Notes under the pieces: generated by a model
The model's input: only the letters and a program-made list of their open reading frames with translations
What the model was told of the DNA's origin: nothing
The model's database searches: none
Shown: one piece after another, positions 40,669 to 49,183 of the stretch
How the letters are laid out: every line of letters starts with the position of its first letter
How positions within the stretch are numbered: the stretch's first letter is position 1
Source: Vogesella mureinivorans
GTDB lineage: Bacteria; Pseudomonadota; Gammaproteobacteria; Burkholderiales; Chromobacteriaceae
Direction: 5' to 3'
DNA: 64,000 bases
Assembly (NCBI RefSeq): GCF_007644035.1
Contig: NZ_VMTV02000966.1
Span: 1 to 64,000 of the forward strand
Program-made: the position numbers and the translations under genes

Positions 40669-41496
40669 GTGAAAGTATTTATTTCTTGGTCAGGTGAGCG
40701 AGGTAAGAAAATCGGTGAAGCCTTCAAACAATTGTTACCAGATGTCATTCAGTCTATAGAGCCATTCTATTCGCCTGACATTGAGAAAGGGCAGCGATGG
40801 TCCGCTGAGATCGAAAAGAATCTAAAAGATTCAAAAGTTGGTATTATTTGTGTAACCCCAGAGAGTATGATTTCTCCGTGGCTAATGTTTGAGTCTGGGG
40901 CGATAAGTAACGCTAAGTTGTCTAGTGTATGTCCGCTTTTGTTTCAGGTTGAACCAGCACAACTTCAAGGTCCTCTCAGCCAATTTCAGGCTACTCCATA
41001 TTCTGAGTCAGAAATTCGGAAGTTATTGTTTTCCATTAATGAGTTTTTATCAGTGCCGCTCAGTGAAGCACAGCTGAATAGAACATTTGACCGTTGCTGG
41101 TCAGAGTTTAATAAGGCGATTGAAGAAGCCTTGAAGATCAATGTGGAAGCGAAAATCCCTGAGAGAAGGCCTGATGTCGAATTGATTGAGGAAATATTAT
41201 CAACAGTGCGAATGATTGCAAATAATGCGCCGGAGGAGGATTCGGCTAATCATTGGATTGTATTGTACACAACATTAACTGATTTTGGAAATCAAATGGC
41301 GCAAATAGGCCATTCGGAGTTGTCAGATAAGGATGTGGAAATGCTCAAATGCACACTAAAAAGCATGCGAACATCATTGAATTTAGCTCAGCCGAAAATT
41401 ACAAAAGCTTTGAGGAGTAAGGAATTGGCACTGGAGGCAAAGGCAATGATGGCAAAGCTCGAGTCGGCTATCAATGATCTTGATATACCATTCTAA
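40669..41496 (+). CDS. TIR-domain protein (probable NADase-type immune effector)
   Basis: 275 residues, starting at GTG 40669, which has GAGGAG six bases upstream; a longer frame from 40573 would add 32 residues read through a REP remnant. Residues 1-130 are a TIR-like domain: VKVFISWSGERGKKIGEAF (strand A and box 1), SPDIEKGQRWSAEIEKNL, KVGIICVTPESMISPWLMFESGAIS with the putative catalytic glutamate E75. The rest (about 135-275) is helical and unassigned. Bacterial TIR proteins usually cleave NAD or make signalling nucleotides in antiphage defence. Composition is much more AT-rich than the core, so recent acquisition is likely. Immune role is inferred; no second Thoeris or CBASS component is adjacent. 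Confidence 0.82.
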   Translation: MKVFISWSGERGKKIGEAFKQLLPDVIQSIEPFYSPDIEKGQRWSAEIEKNLKDSKVGIICVTPESMISPWLMFESGAISNAKLSSVCPLLFQVEPAQLQGPLSQFQATPYSESEIRKLLFSINEFLSVPLSEAQLNRTFDRCWSEFNKAIEEALKINVEAKIPERRPDVELIEEILSTVRMIANNAPEEDSANHWIVLYTTLTDFGNQMAQIGHSELSDKDVEMLKCTLKSMRTSLNLAQPKITKALRSKELALEAKAMMAKLESAINDLDIPF

Positions 41497-41553
41497 TTTT
41501 GCCAATGACATAGTTAAATTGGCACGACTATATTTGAAGGGTTTTAGTAAGTG

Positions 41554-41692
41554 GCAAGTAGCAAGTAGCCCGGATAAGGCACAGCCCCATCCGGGGAACA
41601 GCCGAATACCCAAGGTTAGCCGCACCCTGTCGGATGACCAAGTGGCCGCGCCAAGACAAACAACCCCGGATGCGCCGTTGGCTTATCCGGGC
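41554..41692. repeat. Left copy of a direct repeat containing two REP-like units (head to head)
   Basis: The first 118 bases (41554-41671) match 42222-42339 without gaps and with about nine mismatches by eye. REP units lie at 41566-41596 and, inverted, at 41664-41692. It separates the TIR gene from the membrane-protein gene. Confidence 0.88.
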
Positions 41693-41725
41693 CACGGGCT
41701 GAATAATTAACGGGGAAATGCATTT

Positions 41726-42229
41726 ATGGCAACGGAAACTTCAATCGAGTTTGCTGCTAAAAAATGGCTGATGCTAAGTATATGCATATCTGCATTTCTC
41801 ATGGCTGTTTCGCTTTTAATATTTATATATGACCCAGAAATTGAAACGGACAATATATTCTATTGTGACAATGGCGTGAATGCATTTTTTAATTCATCTA
41901 TTTATTGGATAAAAAACATATCACTTTTATTAAATGTTGCAATCTCATTTTATTTCTTAATGATGAATTGGCGATCAATTGTTAATGATGGCTTTGCTGG
42001 TTATGCGGAAATGCCAGCTGTGCAGTTGTTGGTAATTTTAATATTTTCTTTATTCTTTGTGATATTTTATCCATTTGTGGTGGTGGATGTTGATGGCAAT
42101 TGCGAAGCCATTAGGCGTGGTGTTATTTCTTTTGTTTTTTTTGGCATAATAACCAATATAGCATTCTATATAATGATAATTGCTATATTCGCCATTCCTT
42201 CTGAGATGAAGCGGAGAATTAGCAAGTAG
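41726..42229 (+). CDS. Small four-helix membrane protein of unknown family
   Basis: 167 residues with predicted membrane helices at about 15-34, 60-80, 97-120 and 130-156. A soluble loop between helices 1 and 2 contains a cysteine (NIFYCDNGVNAFF), and a short periplasmic or cytosolic loop DVDGNCEAIRRG lies between 3 and 4. It is AT-rich like the TIR gene. GGGGAA lies 9 bases before the ATG. The stop codon lies inside the right-hand direct repeat, so the gene behaves like a cassette between repeats. I do not recognise the family. A partner role with the TIR protein is possible from proximity only. Confidence 0.7.
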   Translation: MATETSIEFAAKKWLMLSICISAFLMAVSLLIFIYDPEIETDNIFYCDNGVNAFFNSSIYWIKNISLLLNVAISFYFLMMNWRSIVNDGFAGYAEMPAVQLLVILIFSLFFVIFYPFVVVDVDGNCEAIRRGVISFVFFGIITNIAFYIMIIAIFAIPSEMKRRISK

Positions 42230-42360
42230 CAAGTAGCCCGGATAAGGCACAGCCGCATCCGGGGTGCAGCCAGATACCCAAGATTGGCCGCATCCTGCCG
42301 GATGACCAAGTGGCCGCGCCAAGACAAACAACCCCGGATAAGGCGTAGCCGCATCCGGGG
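42222..42360. repeat. Right copy of the direct repeat with two REP-like units (tandem)
   Basis: REP units at 42234-42264 and 42332-42360, here in the same orientation, unlike the left copy. A full GGTTGGCCGCA motif follows at 42375. The first bases of the repeat supply the stop codon of the upstream membrane protein. Confidence 0.88.
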
Positions 42361-42446
42361 AGCCGTACGCCCAAGGTTGGCCGCATCCGTTCAGGTGGCC
42401 TCCTACTTCTGCGGCATACATCAACCTCAAATTTGTCGCTAGGCAA

Positions 42447-42483
42447 GACAAAGGCGGGCTTCATCTGGCAGCCCGCCTTTGTC
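42447..42483 (-). terminator. Terminator of the dsb operon
   Basis: GACAAAGGCGGGCT / AGCCCGCCTTTGTC stem, 18 bases beyond the DsbA-like stop on the minus strand; U-rich right arm. Confidence 0.8.
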
Positions 42484-42500
42484 GTTAGCGCTTGCTGGCC

Positions 42501-43154
42501 TTAGCGGCTGGCTTTGGCGATTTCTTCCGCTACCAGCGCTTGCAGCTGGGCATGGCCAAAGCTTGGTAATGGACGGCCGTTGACGAAGAACTCCGGCGTT
42601 TTGCGCACTTGCAGGGTTTGCGCATCTGCCAGGTCCTGCGCGATGACATTGGCGATGTCCGCTGCTGCCATATCGCTTTTCAGTTTGGCCATGTCCAGCC
42701 CCACTGCGGCCAACGGTGCCCAGATCCGTTCTTTATCCACGCTGTGGTTTTGTGCCAGCTCATCCTGCGCGGCCAGTAAGGCGTCCATTGCTTCCCAGTA
42801 CTTGCCTTGCCGGCGGGCGGCTTCCAGCGCGGCGACCAGTTGGTCGGACCCTGCATGGAAGGGGGCGTAGCGCAGTACCAGGCGGATCTTGCCGGGGTTG
42901 GCCGCCATCATGTCCTTGATCAGCGGGTAAAAGGCGCGGCAGGTTTCGCAGGCGGGGTCGAAGAACTCGACCAATACCACCGGGGCATTGGGGTTGCCCA
43001 GCGCTGGCGAGTGCATGCGTACCAGTGCCTCGCGGTTGACGCTGGCCTGCTGTGCGGCCTGTTCGCGCTGCTGCGATTGGTAAAAGGCGCTTGCCGCCAG
43101 AAAGCCGGACAGCAAGACGGTGGCGGCCACGATGAAGAGGGTTTTCGGTTTCAT
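42501..43154 (-). CDS. DsbA-family thiol:disulfide oxidoreductase (thioredoxin fold)
   Basis: 217 residues. One N-terminal membrane anchor or signal helix (TLFIVAATVLLSGFLAASAFY), then a thioredoxin-like domain with active site PACETC (VVLVEFFDPACETCRAFYPLIKDM), helical insert, and the cis-proline loop VRKTPEFFVNGRPLP. Its start overlaps the stop of the DsbB-like gene as ATGA, so the pair is coupled. Such DsbA/DsbB pairs introduce disulfides in exported proteins; the CETC pair differs from the E. coli CPHC. Confidence 0.9.
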   Translation of the reverse strand: MKPKTLFIVAATVLLSGFLAASAFYQSQQREQAAQQASVNREALVRMHSPALGNPNAPVVLVEFFDPACETCRAFYPLIKDMMAANPGKIRLVLRYAPFHAGSDQLVAALEAARRQGKYWEAMDALLAAQDELAQNHSVDKERIWAPLAAVGLDMAKLKSDMAAADIANVIAQDLADAQTLQVRKTPEFFVNGRPLPSFGHAQLQALVAEEIAKASR

Positions 43155-43603
43155 TTGCATGCTCGTAAGTGGGTTGCCAGTAGTAAGGCGGTAATGGTGA
43201 GGAAGGCGGCGGCCGATAGCAGCGGGATGGTGACAAAGCCGAACCACTCGATGACGGTGACCGAGCACGGCACGCCCTGGCTGCATGGCAGCATGGCCTC
43301 GGGGATGACGCCGGCAGCCACCAGCAGGTGGAAGCACGCAATCAGGCTGCCGGGCACGGCCAGGGCCAGCCCGTAGCGCGCTACTTTGTGGTCGTAGGGA
43401 AACAGCCCCAGTGGCAGCAGCAGTACCAGCGGAAACATGAAGATGCGCTGGTACCAGCACAGCACGCAGGGTGTCAGCATCATTACTTCGCCAAAAAACA
43501 GGGCGCCAAGGGTGGCCAGCGTGGCCAGTAGCCAGGCGGCAAATACCAGTAGCCAGGCCGCAGGGGTTGGCCGCACCGGTGTGGAACGGGTCAGAAAAGT
43601 CAT
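43151..43603 (-). CDS. DsbB/BdbC-type quinone-linked disulfide oxidoreductase
   Basis: 150-residue, four-helix membrane protein. The first cysteine pair is in LTPCVLCWYQRIFMFPL and the second in LPCSQGVPCSVTVIEWFGFVTIPLLS, as in DsbB/BdbC. The start ATG at 43603 was chosen because the longer frame (to 43870) covers low-complexity sequence overlapping the upstream gene. It re-oxidises the coupled DsbA-like protein and passes electrons to quinones. Confidence 0.9.
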   Translation of the reverse strand: MTFLTRSTPVRPTPAAWLLVFAAWLLATLATLGALFFGEVMMLTPCVLCWYQRIFMFPLVLLLPLGLFPYDHKVARYGLALAVPGSLIACFHLLVAAGVIPEAMLPCSQGVPCSVTVIEWFGFVTIPLLSAAAFLTITALLLATHLRACK

Positions 43604-43694
43604 GAATGTGCCTTGGGCGGAATGCAGACGCACCGCTGCCAGCGTGCCGGCAACGGTGAGGATGGGGGCGCCGGCTGGGGCCGGCGCAAGGGTG

Positions 43695-44009
43695 TCAGGC
43701 GGCGGGGGGCCGGATGGGGGGCGCGATGGTGCGCATGGCCAGGGCCGGTGGGGCATGGCCTTGCTGAGGCGCCATGAAGGCGGCTGCCAAGGGGGCGTTG
43801 CCTGCCGGCTGCGGGCTGGCGTGCAGGGCGCAGCAGTCTTCACCGCACGCAGGCTGTTCCGGCTCGCCACTGTGTTTGCCCGCGCAGGTTTGTACGCAGC
43901 AGCGCAGGCTGGCGTCGGCGCAGCTGCCGCCGCTATGGGCCAGGCTCATCGCTTGTAGCGATAGCAGCATCAGTGCCAGTAACAAACAGGTAAGGCGGAC
44001 AAGGCGCAT
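43695..44009 (-). CDS. Small cysteine-rich secreted protein
   Basis: 104 residues with a signal peptide (LVRLTCLLLALMLLSLQAMSLAHS), then a cysteine-rich stretch (SCADASLRCCVQTCAGKH, CGEDCCALH) and a proline-rich tail. I know no family name. Its place 91 bases upstream of the dsbB/dsbA pair suggests it could be a disulfide-rich substrate. The ribosome-binding site is weak, so the call is moderate. Confidence 0.6.
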   Translation of the reverse strand: MRLVRLTCLLLALMLLSLQAMSLAHSGGSCADASLRCCVQTCAGKHSGEPEQPACGEDCCALHASPQPAGNAPLAAAFMAPQQGHAPPALAMRTIAPPIRPPAA

Positions 44010-44122
44010 GCGGTGGCACTTAGCTCGGGTGCGGTTTGGTCGGAATAGGCTGGGCTGCAGGGTGTGCAGCCGCGTGCGCTATGACCCGGCGTGCTGGCGA
44101 GGGTTCCGGGCCGGGTGATGCC

Positions 44123-45709
44123 TTACAGGTGGCGCTCGAAGTGCTGCACCAGGCGGCGCAAGTCGTCCGCCGTGGTGTGCAGCTGTTCGGCATAGGCGTG
44201 GGTCTGGTGGATGTTGTGGCTGTTTTGCTCGGTTAGCGTATTCATGGCCTCCATGTTCAGCGCCACTTCGGTGGAGGTGGATGACTGCTGTTGCAGCATG
44301 TCGGCTACTGTTTGCGATGCGGTTGAGACGCCATGGCTGGCCTGGCGGATAGCGCCCAGGCTGTCGCTGGCGCCGCGCACGGCCGTGGCGACCTGGCTGA
44401 CTTGTGCCAGGGCGTGCTGGATGCTGAGCGTGACGTCGCTGGTGCGCTGCATCAGCACGCTGATAGATTGTTCGATTTCTTTGGTGTTGCCGGCGGTGCG
44501 CTCTGCCAGGCTGCGCACTTCGTCGGCGACTACGGCAAAACCACGGCCGGTTTCGCCTGCGCGGGCGGCTTCGATGGCCGCATTCAAGGCCAGCAGGTTG
44601 GTCTGGTTGGCAATGTCCTTGATCACCAGCGCGACATTGCCGATGTCCTGGGTAGATTGCTGCAGCACGGCAATGGCGTCATGGGAGGCCTGAAACTCGT
44701 GCATCGCCACGCTGGTGGCTTGCTCGGTCTGCTGCATGGCCTGCTCGCCGGCCAGGGTAAGCTGGCGGGCTTCGTCGGCATGGCCAGCGCCGTTGCGCGT
44801 GGCGTGCGAAATCTCGGTGACGGATACCGATAGCTGCTCCAGCGCGGCCGCTACACGGCTGATGCCGTCCAGCGCCTGCTCGCCGCGGCCTTTCAGTGTG
44901 GCGGCCTGCTCGTTGACGGCGGCGGCAATGCTGCCCACATCGTTGGCACCGCCTACCACGTCGGCGATAACGGCGCGGGTATTGATGCGCATGCTTTCCA
45001 GTGCCAGGCCCATGTCGCGCATCTCGGCACAGCCTGCGGGCTGGAACGGCTCGCCGAAATGACCTTCGCCCAAGCGGTGTATGCCCTGGCGGATGTGCGC
45101 CAGCGGCGCAATGGCCTGACGCCGCAGCCACAGCCCCCCGCCCAATAGCCATACGGACAGCAGCAGGCTCACCGCCGCCGCCACGCCATCGGGTAGTAAC
45201 AGGCTGAGGGGTAGCAGCAATACGGCCGGTAGCAGCAGCCACAGCAGCAGGCGGTCCAGGCTGGTGCCGTTGTCTATGCGTGTGGGTGGCAGGCTGACGC
45301 GTTTGGCACGGATATCAGCGTATAGCTGTTCGGTGGCAGCAACTTGCTGGCGGTCCGGGCTGTTACGTACCGACATGTAGCCGGTGATACAGCCGTTTTC
45401 GCGGATGGGCGTGGCGTAGGCATCTACCCAATAGAAGTCGCCGTTCTTGCTACGGTTCTTGACCAGGCCGCGCCAGGGGTGGCCGGCCTTGATGGTGCGC
45501 CACATATCGTCGAAAGCCTCGGGCGGCATGTCGGGGTGGCGCACGATATTGTGCGGCTGGCCTACTAGCTCTGCCTCACTAAAGCCGCTGATGTCGATGA
45601 AAGCACGGTTGGCATAAGTGATGATGCCGCGCAGGTCGGTCTTGGTGACGATGGGGCGCTTGGGCACCAGAAAGCGTTCGGTCTGGGTGACGGGCAGGTT
45701 GCTGCGCAT
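44123..45709 (-). CDS. PAS-domain methyl-accepting protein (Aer-like)
   Basis: 528 residues. N-terminal PAS domain of the aerotaxis type ([61 protein letters not shown]), two close transmembrane helices (about 150-200), HAMP and the chemotaxis signalling domain with tip [38 protein letters not shown]. Aer proteins sense redox state through FAD in the PAS domain. No pentapeptide is visible at the C-terminus. Confidence 0.93.
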   Translation of the reverse strand: MRSNLPVTQTERFLVPKRPIVTKTDLRGIITYANRAFIDISGFSEAELVGQPHNIVRHPDMPPEAFDDMWRTIKAGHPWRGLVKNRSKNGDFYWVDAYATPIRENGCITGYMSVRNSPDRQQVAATEQLYADIRAKRVSLPPTRIDNGTSLDRLLLWLLLPAVLLLPLSLLLPDGVAAAVSLLLSVWLLGGGLWLRRQAIAPLAHIRQGIHRLGEGHFGEPFQPAGCAEMRDMGLALESMRINTRAVIADVVGGANDVGSIAAAVNEQAATLKGRGEQALDGISRVAAALEQLSVSVTEISHATRNGAGHADEARQLTLAGEQAMQQTEQATSVAMHEFQASHDAIAVLQQSTQDIGNVALVIKDIANQTNLLALNAAIEAARAGETGRGFAVVADEVRSLAERTAGNTKEIEQSISVLMQRTSDVTLSIQHALAQVSQVATAVRGASDSLGAIRQASHGVSTASQTVADMLQQQSSTSTEVALNMEAMNTLTEQNSHNIHQTHAYAEQLHTTADDLRRLVQHFERHL

Positions 45710-46184
45710 GGTGGGTGTCCTTGGGCCTTGGCCGTGCTTGTGCGTGCTGTTTTATAGGAAGTGATAACAATATATTATAAATAAAACTATAAATAGGCAA
45801 ATTGCATAGCCATCCTGCGTCACGGGTACAGCATGGCTGCAACACACCCTGCGGCCATGCAGCCCAGGCATGCGGCCAACTCAAGCGGTGGCTACTTGCT
45901 AGCCCTATGCCATTAAGCAGGCACGGTGAGTGCGGCAGCCTGCCGGCCTAGCCATGGCGCGCTGTGGGTGTATGCGTGGGGGGCTGCGCGTGGCCCCGGC
46001 GTGCCACATGCCGCCAGGTGCTGAGCTTGGGATCGCAGTGCTTTGCCCGCGTGGTTGGCCGCGGTGGCCCTTAGGTGTGCAACCGAACAGACCATGGCGG
46101 GCGGCTGGCGTAAACCGGAGTGGTAGCCAGCGCTATCCGTGGTTACGGCAGAGGCGGTCTGCGCCTAGGGCAAAGGAGAATGTA
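45710..46184. other. 475-base intergenic region
   Basis: It contains an AT-rich segment (45765-45800) that probably carries the promoter of the Aer-like gene, and two copies of the GTTGGCCGC core (45872 reverse, 46054). No gene recognised. Confidence 0.5.
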
Positions 46185-46595
46185 ATGAACAAGATGCAGC
46201 GCAATAGTGATGGCACGCACGGTACCGACCACGGTGCCGGCGGGCCGGGCCCCTATCTGATGGGTGCCCATACGCTGACCGGTGATGCGGTGCTGAATCG
46301 GCAGGGTGAGGTGCTGGGCGATATCAAGGAAATCATGCTGAATGTCAAAACCGGGCAGGTGGCTTATGCCGTGCTGGCTTTTGGCGGCTTCATGACCATG
46401 GGTGAAAAGCTGTTTGCCGTGCCTTGGCGTGCCCTGGTGCTGGACCCTGCCAACAAGGGTTTTGTATTGAATGTCACCAAAGAGCGTTTTGCCAATGCCC
46501 CTGGTTTTGACAAAGACGCGTGGCCGGACATGGCCAATCCAGCCTGGGCCAGTACCGTCCATACTTTTTACGGTACCGACGTGTCTGTCGATTAG
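46185..46595 (+). CDS. PRC-barrel domain protein
   Basis: 136 residues. ATG with AAGGAG six bases upstream. A PRC-barrel (LTGDAVLNRQGEVLGDIKEIMLNVKTGQVAYAVLAFGGFMTMGEKLFAVPWRALVLD) is followed by a stress-protein-like tail (FDKDAWPDMANPAWASTVHTFYG). Proteins of this type are small, often stress-induced, and of unclear role. It is followed by a 48-residue membrane protein on the same strand. Confidence 0.88.
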   Translation: MNKMQRNSDGTHGTDHGAGGPGPYLMGAHTLTGDAVLNRQGEVLGDIKEIMLNVKTGQVAYAVLAFGGFMTMGEKLFAVPWRALVLDPANKGFVLNVTKERFANAPGFDKDAWPDMANPAWASTVHTFYGTDVSVD

Positions 46596-46683
46596 GTTCT
46601 AGCGGGTAGGTTCTGGCAGGGCAGTGTCCGGCGCGTGTCTTGGCATGCCCCGCTACTGCCTGCCTGTTTGCAGGAGTGCCATC

Positions 46684-46830
46684 ATGTTGGAAAGCATTAT
46701 TGTGGTTCTGTTTGTACTGTGGGCCTTGGGCATGGTGACTTCTTACACCATGGGGGGGCTGATTCATTTATTGCTGGTGCTGATTCTGATCGCGGTATTA
46801 CTGCGTATCATGCGCGGCCGGCGGCTCTAG
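46684..46830 (+). CDS. lmo0937-family small membrane protein
   Basis: 48 residues: two hydrophobic helices (MLESIIVVLFVLWALGMVTSY and LIHLLLVLILIAVLLRIMRG). ATG 46684 preceded by AGGAG at seven bases. This widespread mini-protein family typically sits with osmotic or envelope-stress genes, as here after the PRC-barrel gene. Function unknown. Confidence 0.85.
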   Translation: MLESIIVVLFVLWALGMVTSYTMGGLIHLLLVLILIAVLLRIMRGRRL

Positions 46831-46900
46831 CCGGGCGGTGCTGGTTTGGGCCTACTGCAGCGGGCGTAGCACCGTCAGCCCCGCCGTAGTAGGCACGCAG

Positions 46901-46949
46901 TCATGATCTGGCCGCACTACCGTGTAAGCGGTGTGCGGCCAGGTCATGA
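46901..46949. repeat. Long inverted repeat between convergent genes
   Basis: TCATGATCTGGCCGCAC (46901-46917) pairs with GTGCGGCCAGGTCATGA (46933-46949) with one T-G pair, extended inward by ACC/GGT. It may serve as a two-way terminator, although no T-run follows. Confidence 0.75.
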
Positions 46950-47048
46950 TTGCCCCCTTGGGCGTGGTGTCAGCTACGACGCACCGCCCGGTATGCGCTT
47001 GTGGCTTATCCGGGCGGCGGTGGCAGGCTATGCCGGGCGCGGTGGTGT

Positions 47049-47669
47049 CTATTTGCCGTGTTCATGCCCGCTAGACGTGCTGGTCTCGTCTGGGGAGGAC
47101 ATGGTGTTGGTGTCCAGCCGCGACACTTTGGTGCCTTGCAATGACACATTGAACATCAAGCCGCCATTGGTCATGACAAAGCCGACTACCGGGGCGGTGG
47201 CGGTGTCGGTATTCACCGAGCCGTCTGCGCCGATGGTCAGCAAGGCGACGTTGGCGTCCACACCCGCTGTCCAGCCATTACCCTGGCGGAAGTGGTCCAG
47301 TGCCTCCTGCGTCATGAACAGAAAGACCAGCGCCTTGGACTGCGCGCCGGCCTGAAAGCCCAGCGACCCGGTCATGGTTTTGTAATAGCCAGCCTGCGCA
47401 TTGCCTACGCGCAATTCGCCCTCGCCATACGCACCGCCCACCACAAAGCCTGCCGTCAGTACCGATGGAAACACCAGTACCCCTTTGGCCTTGGCCACCA
47501 GTTCGCGCGAGCCTTTGGCCTGCAGGTAGAGCTTGCCCAGTGTGTCGTCCACATTGGCATGAATGGCCGCGCGTTGCGACAGGGTGCTGCGCTGATAATC
47601 GGGCATGGTCGTGGTGCAGCTGGCCAGTGCAACACTGAGCGAGAGCACCCAAACAGTTCGTTTGAACAT
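47049..47669 (-). CDS. SYLF/YSC84-domain lipid-binding lipoprotein
   Basis: 206 residues from ATG 47669, which has GGAGGT six bases upstream. The signal peptide ends in a lipobox-like LASC (MFKRTVWVLSLSVALASCTTT). A SYLF domain follows (LYLQAKGSRELVAKAKGVLVFPSVLTAGFVVGGAYGEGELRV, TGSLGFQAGAQSKALVFLFMTQEALDHF). SYLF domains bind phosphoinositides in eukaryotes; bacterial forms are outer-membrane lipoproteins of unknown role. The C-terminus is serine/histidine-rich. Confidence 0.9.
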   Translation of the reverse strand: MFKRTVWVLSLSVALASCTTTMPDYQRSTLSQRAAIHANVDDTLGKLYLQAKGSRELVAKAKGVLVFPSVLTAGFVVGGAYGEGELRVGNAQAGYYKTMTGSLGFQAGAQSKALVFLFMTQEALDHFRQGNGWTAGVDANVALLTIGADGSVNTDTATAPVVGFVMTNGGLMFNVSLQGTKVSRLDTNTMSSPDETSTSSGHEHGK

Positions 47670-48027
47670 GACAAAACCTCCGGTGAAACCGTACAAGAAT
47701 TTGTGCGGGGCGGTGCAAGATCAGACAGCATCCCGCAAACGCTGGCTTTGTTCGGTACGCCAGCACACATTGCTATGGTTTTGCGCGCTACTGCGATAAA
47801 AGGGCTGCGGCGGGCCGGCGGCTGGGGTGATGGCAGCGCGACACGCAGCCGGTAAAAGGTTGGCCGCATGGCAGGTTTACCGTGGCGGGGCGCCAGAATT
47901 TCCGCGCGTGCCGGCGGGGCGATGCAGGCCAGCAGCACCGGCACGAGGATGAGCCCGATTTGCGGCGCGGGCCCCCAACGGGGGATAATGCCCCTTTTGC
48001 CTGTAAGGCAAACCCGAAAGGAATAGC

Positions 48028-48372
48028 ATGAGCGCTCTACCAAACTGCCCGGCCTGTCAGTCCGAATTTACCTACGAAGACGGCAGCCTCTACGTTTGCC
48101 CGGAGTGCGCGCACGAGTGGCCACAGGATGGCGCCGCCGCCGTGGAAGCAGAAGAAACCCGCGTGATTCGCGACGCCAACGGTAACCTGCTGCAAGACGG
48201 CGATAGCGTTACCGTGATCAAAGACCTGAAAGTAAAAGGCAGCTCGCTGGTGGTAAAAGTGGGTACCAAGGTAAAGAACATCCGCCTGGTGGATGGCGAC
48301 CACGATATCGACTGCAAGATCGACGGCATCGGCCAGATGAGCCTGAAGTCGGAGTTTGTGAAGAAGGCCTGA
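48028..48372 (+). CDS. yjdM: Zinc-ribbon protein YjdM (PhnA family)
   Basis: 114 residues. N-terminal zinc ribbon ([25 protein letters not shown]) and the C-terminal PhnA domain ([55 protein letters not shown]). Despite the name PhnA, phosphonoacetate hydrolase activity is not established for this family. GAAAGGAA precedes the ATG. Confidence 0.93.
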   Translation: MSALPNCPACQSEFTYEDGSLYVCPECAHEWPQDGAAAVEAEETRVIRDANGNLLQDGDSVTVIKDLKVKGSSLVVKVGTKVKNIRLVDGDHDIDCKIDGIGQMSLKSEFVKKA

Positions 48373-48391
48373 TTGAGCGGCCTTATCAGCG

Positions 48392-48419
48392 AAAAAGCTG
48401 CCAGATGGCAGCTTTTTTA
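48392..48419 (+). terminator. Terminator after yjdM
   Basis: AAAAAGCTGCC-AGAT-GGCAGCTTTTTT hairpin with a T-run; usable from both sides. Confidence 0.93.
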
Positions 48420-48436
48420 TTGCCCGGCGTGTTGTG

Positions 48437-48565
48437 CTAGCGCGGGATGATGACGATGGCGGGCTGAAGCATGGCCATTTTTTTGGCGGCTTTGGCGGCC
48501 TTTTTCTCTTTCGGGTTGAGCACGGCGTGCTTTTTGGCTTCCTTGCTGCGTTGTTGCGATTTCAT
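48437..48565 (-). CDS. 42-residue basic protein
   Basis: MKSQQRSKEAKKHAVLNPKE and on, lysine/alanine-rich, ending in a hydrophobic tail PAIVIIPR. The ATG has GAGGTG five bases upstream, which decides the start. I recall similar short basic proteins (MKxQQRSxxEAKK) in other proteobacteria without known function. It is a separate gene from the GNAT protein upstream on the same strand. Confidence 0.7.
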   Translation of the reverse strand: MKSQQRSKEAKKHAVLNPKEKKAAKAAKKMAMLQPAIVIIPR

Positions 48566-48639
48566 GGTGCCACCTCTCGCGGCGACCGGCGGTGCCGGGG
48601 TCAGGGCCAGTATAGGCCTGCCCCGGCCAGGGCCCGGTT

Positions 48640-49179
48640 TTATTGCGTCGTGCTGTTGCGCGGCTGGCCTGCGGCGCCCAGCGGCAGCACCATTTCGTGC
48701 CACTGCATGCCGCCGTGCAGCGAGGCCGACGGCTGCACGTACTGGTAGCCCATATGGGTGTACAGCGCCACGTGCTGCGGCTTGCACATCAGGTGGATGG
48801 CCTGCTTGCCGGCGGCCTGCATACGCTGGATAAAGGCGCGCATCAGCAGGCCGGCGTAGCCATGGCCCTGCCAGGCCGGGTCGACGACTACCGACATGAT
48901 CACCACGTTGGCCGCAGCCGGGTCGTGGCCGATCAGCTCCTTGAACGCTTCGTCGGCCATTTCCACCTGGTGCGCGCAGCCGCTGTTGATGAAGCCCACC
49001 AGCTCGCCGTCGCATTCCAGCACCAGAAAACCGGCTGGGTACTGTGCAATGCGCAGTGCGATTTTTTCGGCGGTGGCGGCCTCGTCGCCTTCGTAGGCGC
49101 TGCTTTCGATGGCGTAGCAGCGGGCGGCGTCGCGCGGCTCGGCCTGGCGCAGGGTCAGTTGCGGGGTGTGTGGGGTCAT
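48640..49179 (-). CDS. GNAT-family N-acetyltransferase
   Basis: 179 residues. GNAT fold with the acetyl-CoA loop VVDPAWQGHGYAGLLMRAFIQRM and the family strand IHLMCKPQHVALYTHMGYQYVQPSAS. The pattern HGGMQWHEM near the end resembles arylalkylamine-type acetyltransferases. Four bases separate it from the upstream prolyl oligopeptidase gene, so the two are probably co-transcribed. Confidence 0.88.
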   Translation of the reverse strand: MTPHTPQLTLRQAEPRDAARCYAIESSAYEGDEAATAEKIALRIAQYPAGFLVLECDGELVGFINSGCAHQVEMADEAFKELIGHDPAAANVVIMSVVVDPAWQGHGYAGLLMRAFIQRMQAAGKQAIHLMCKPQHVALYTHMGYQYVQPSASLHGGMQWHEMVLPLGAAGQPRNSTTQ

Positions 49180-49183
49180 GGTG

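Noticed and set aside
41554-42360. CRISPR array
   Set aside because: Only two long repeats with a protein gene between them; no short regular repeats or spacers.
42897-43460. Longer N-terminal extension of the DsbA-like protein
   Set aside because: It would read through the dsbB gene in another frame; the ATGA overlap gives a natural start.
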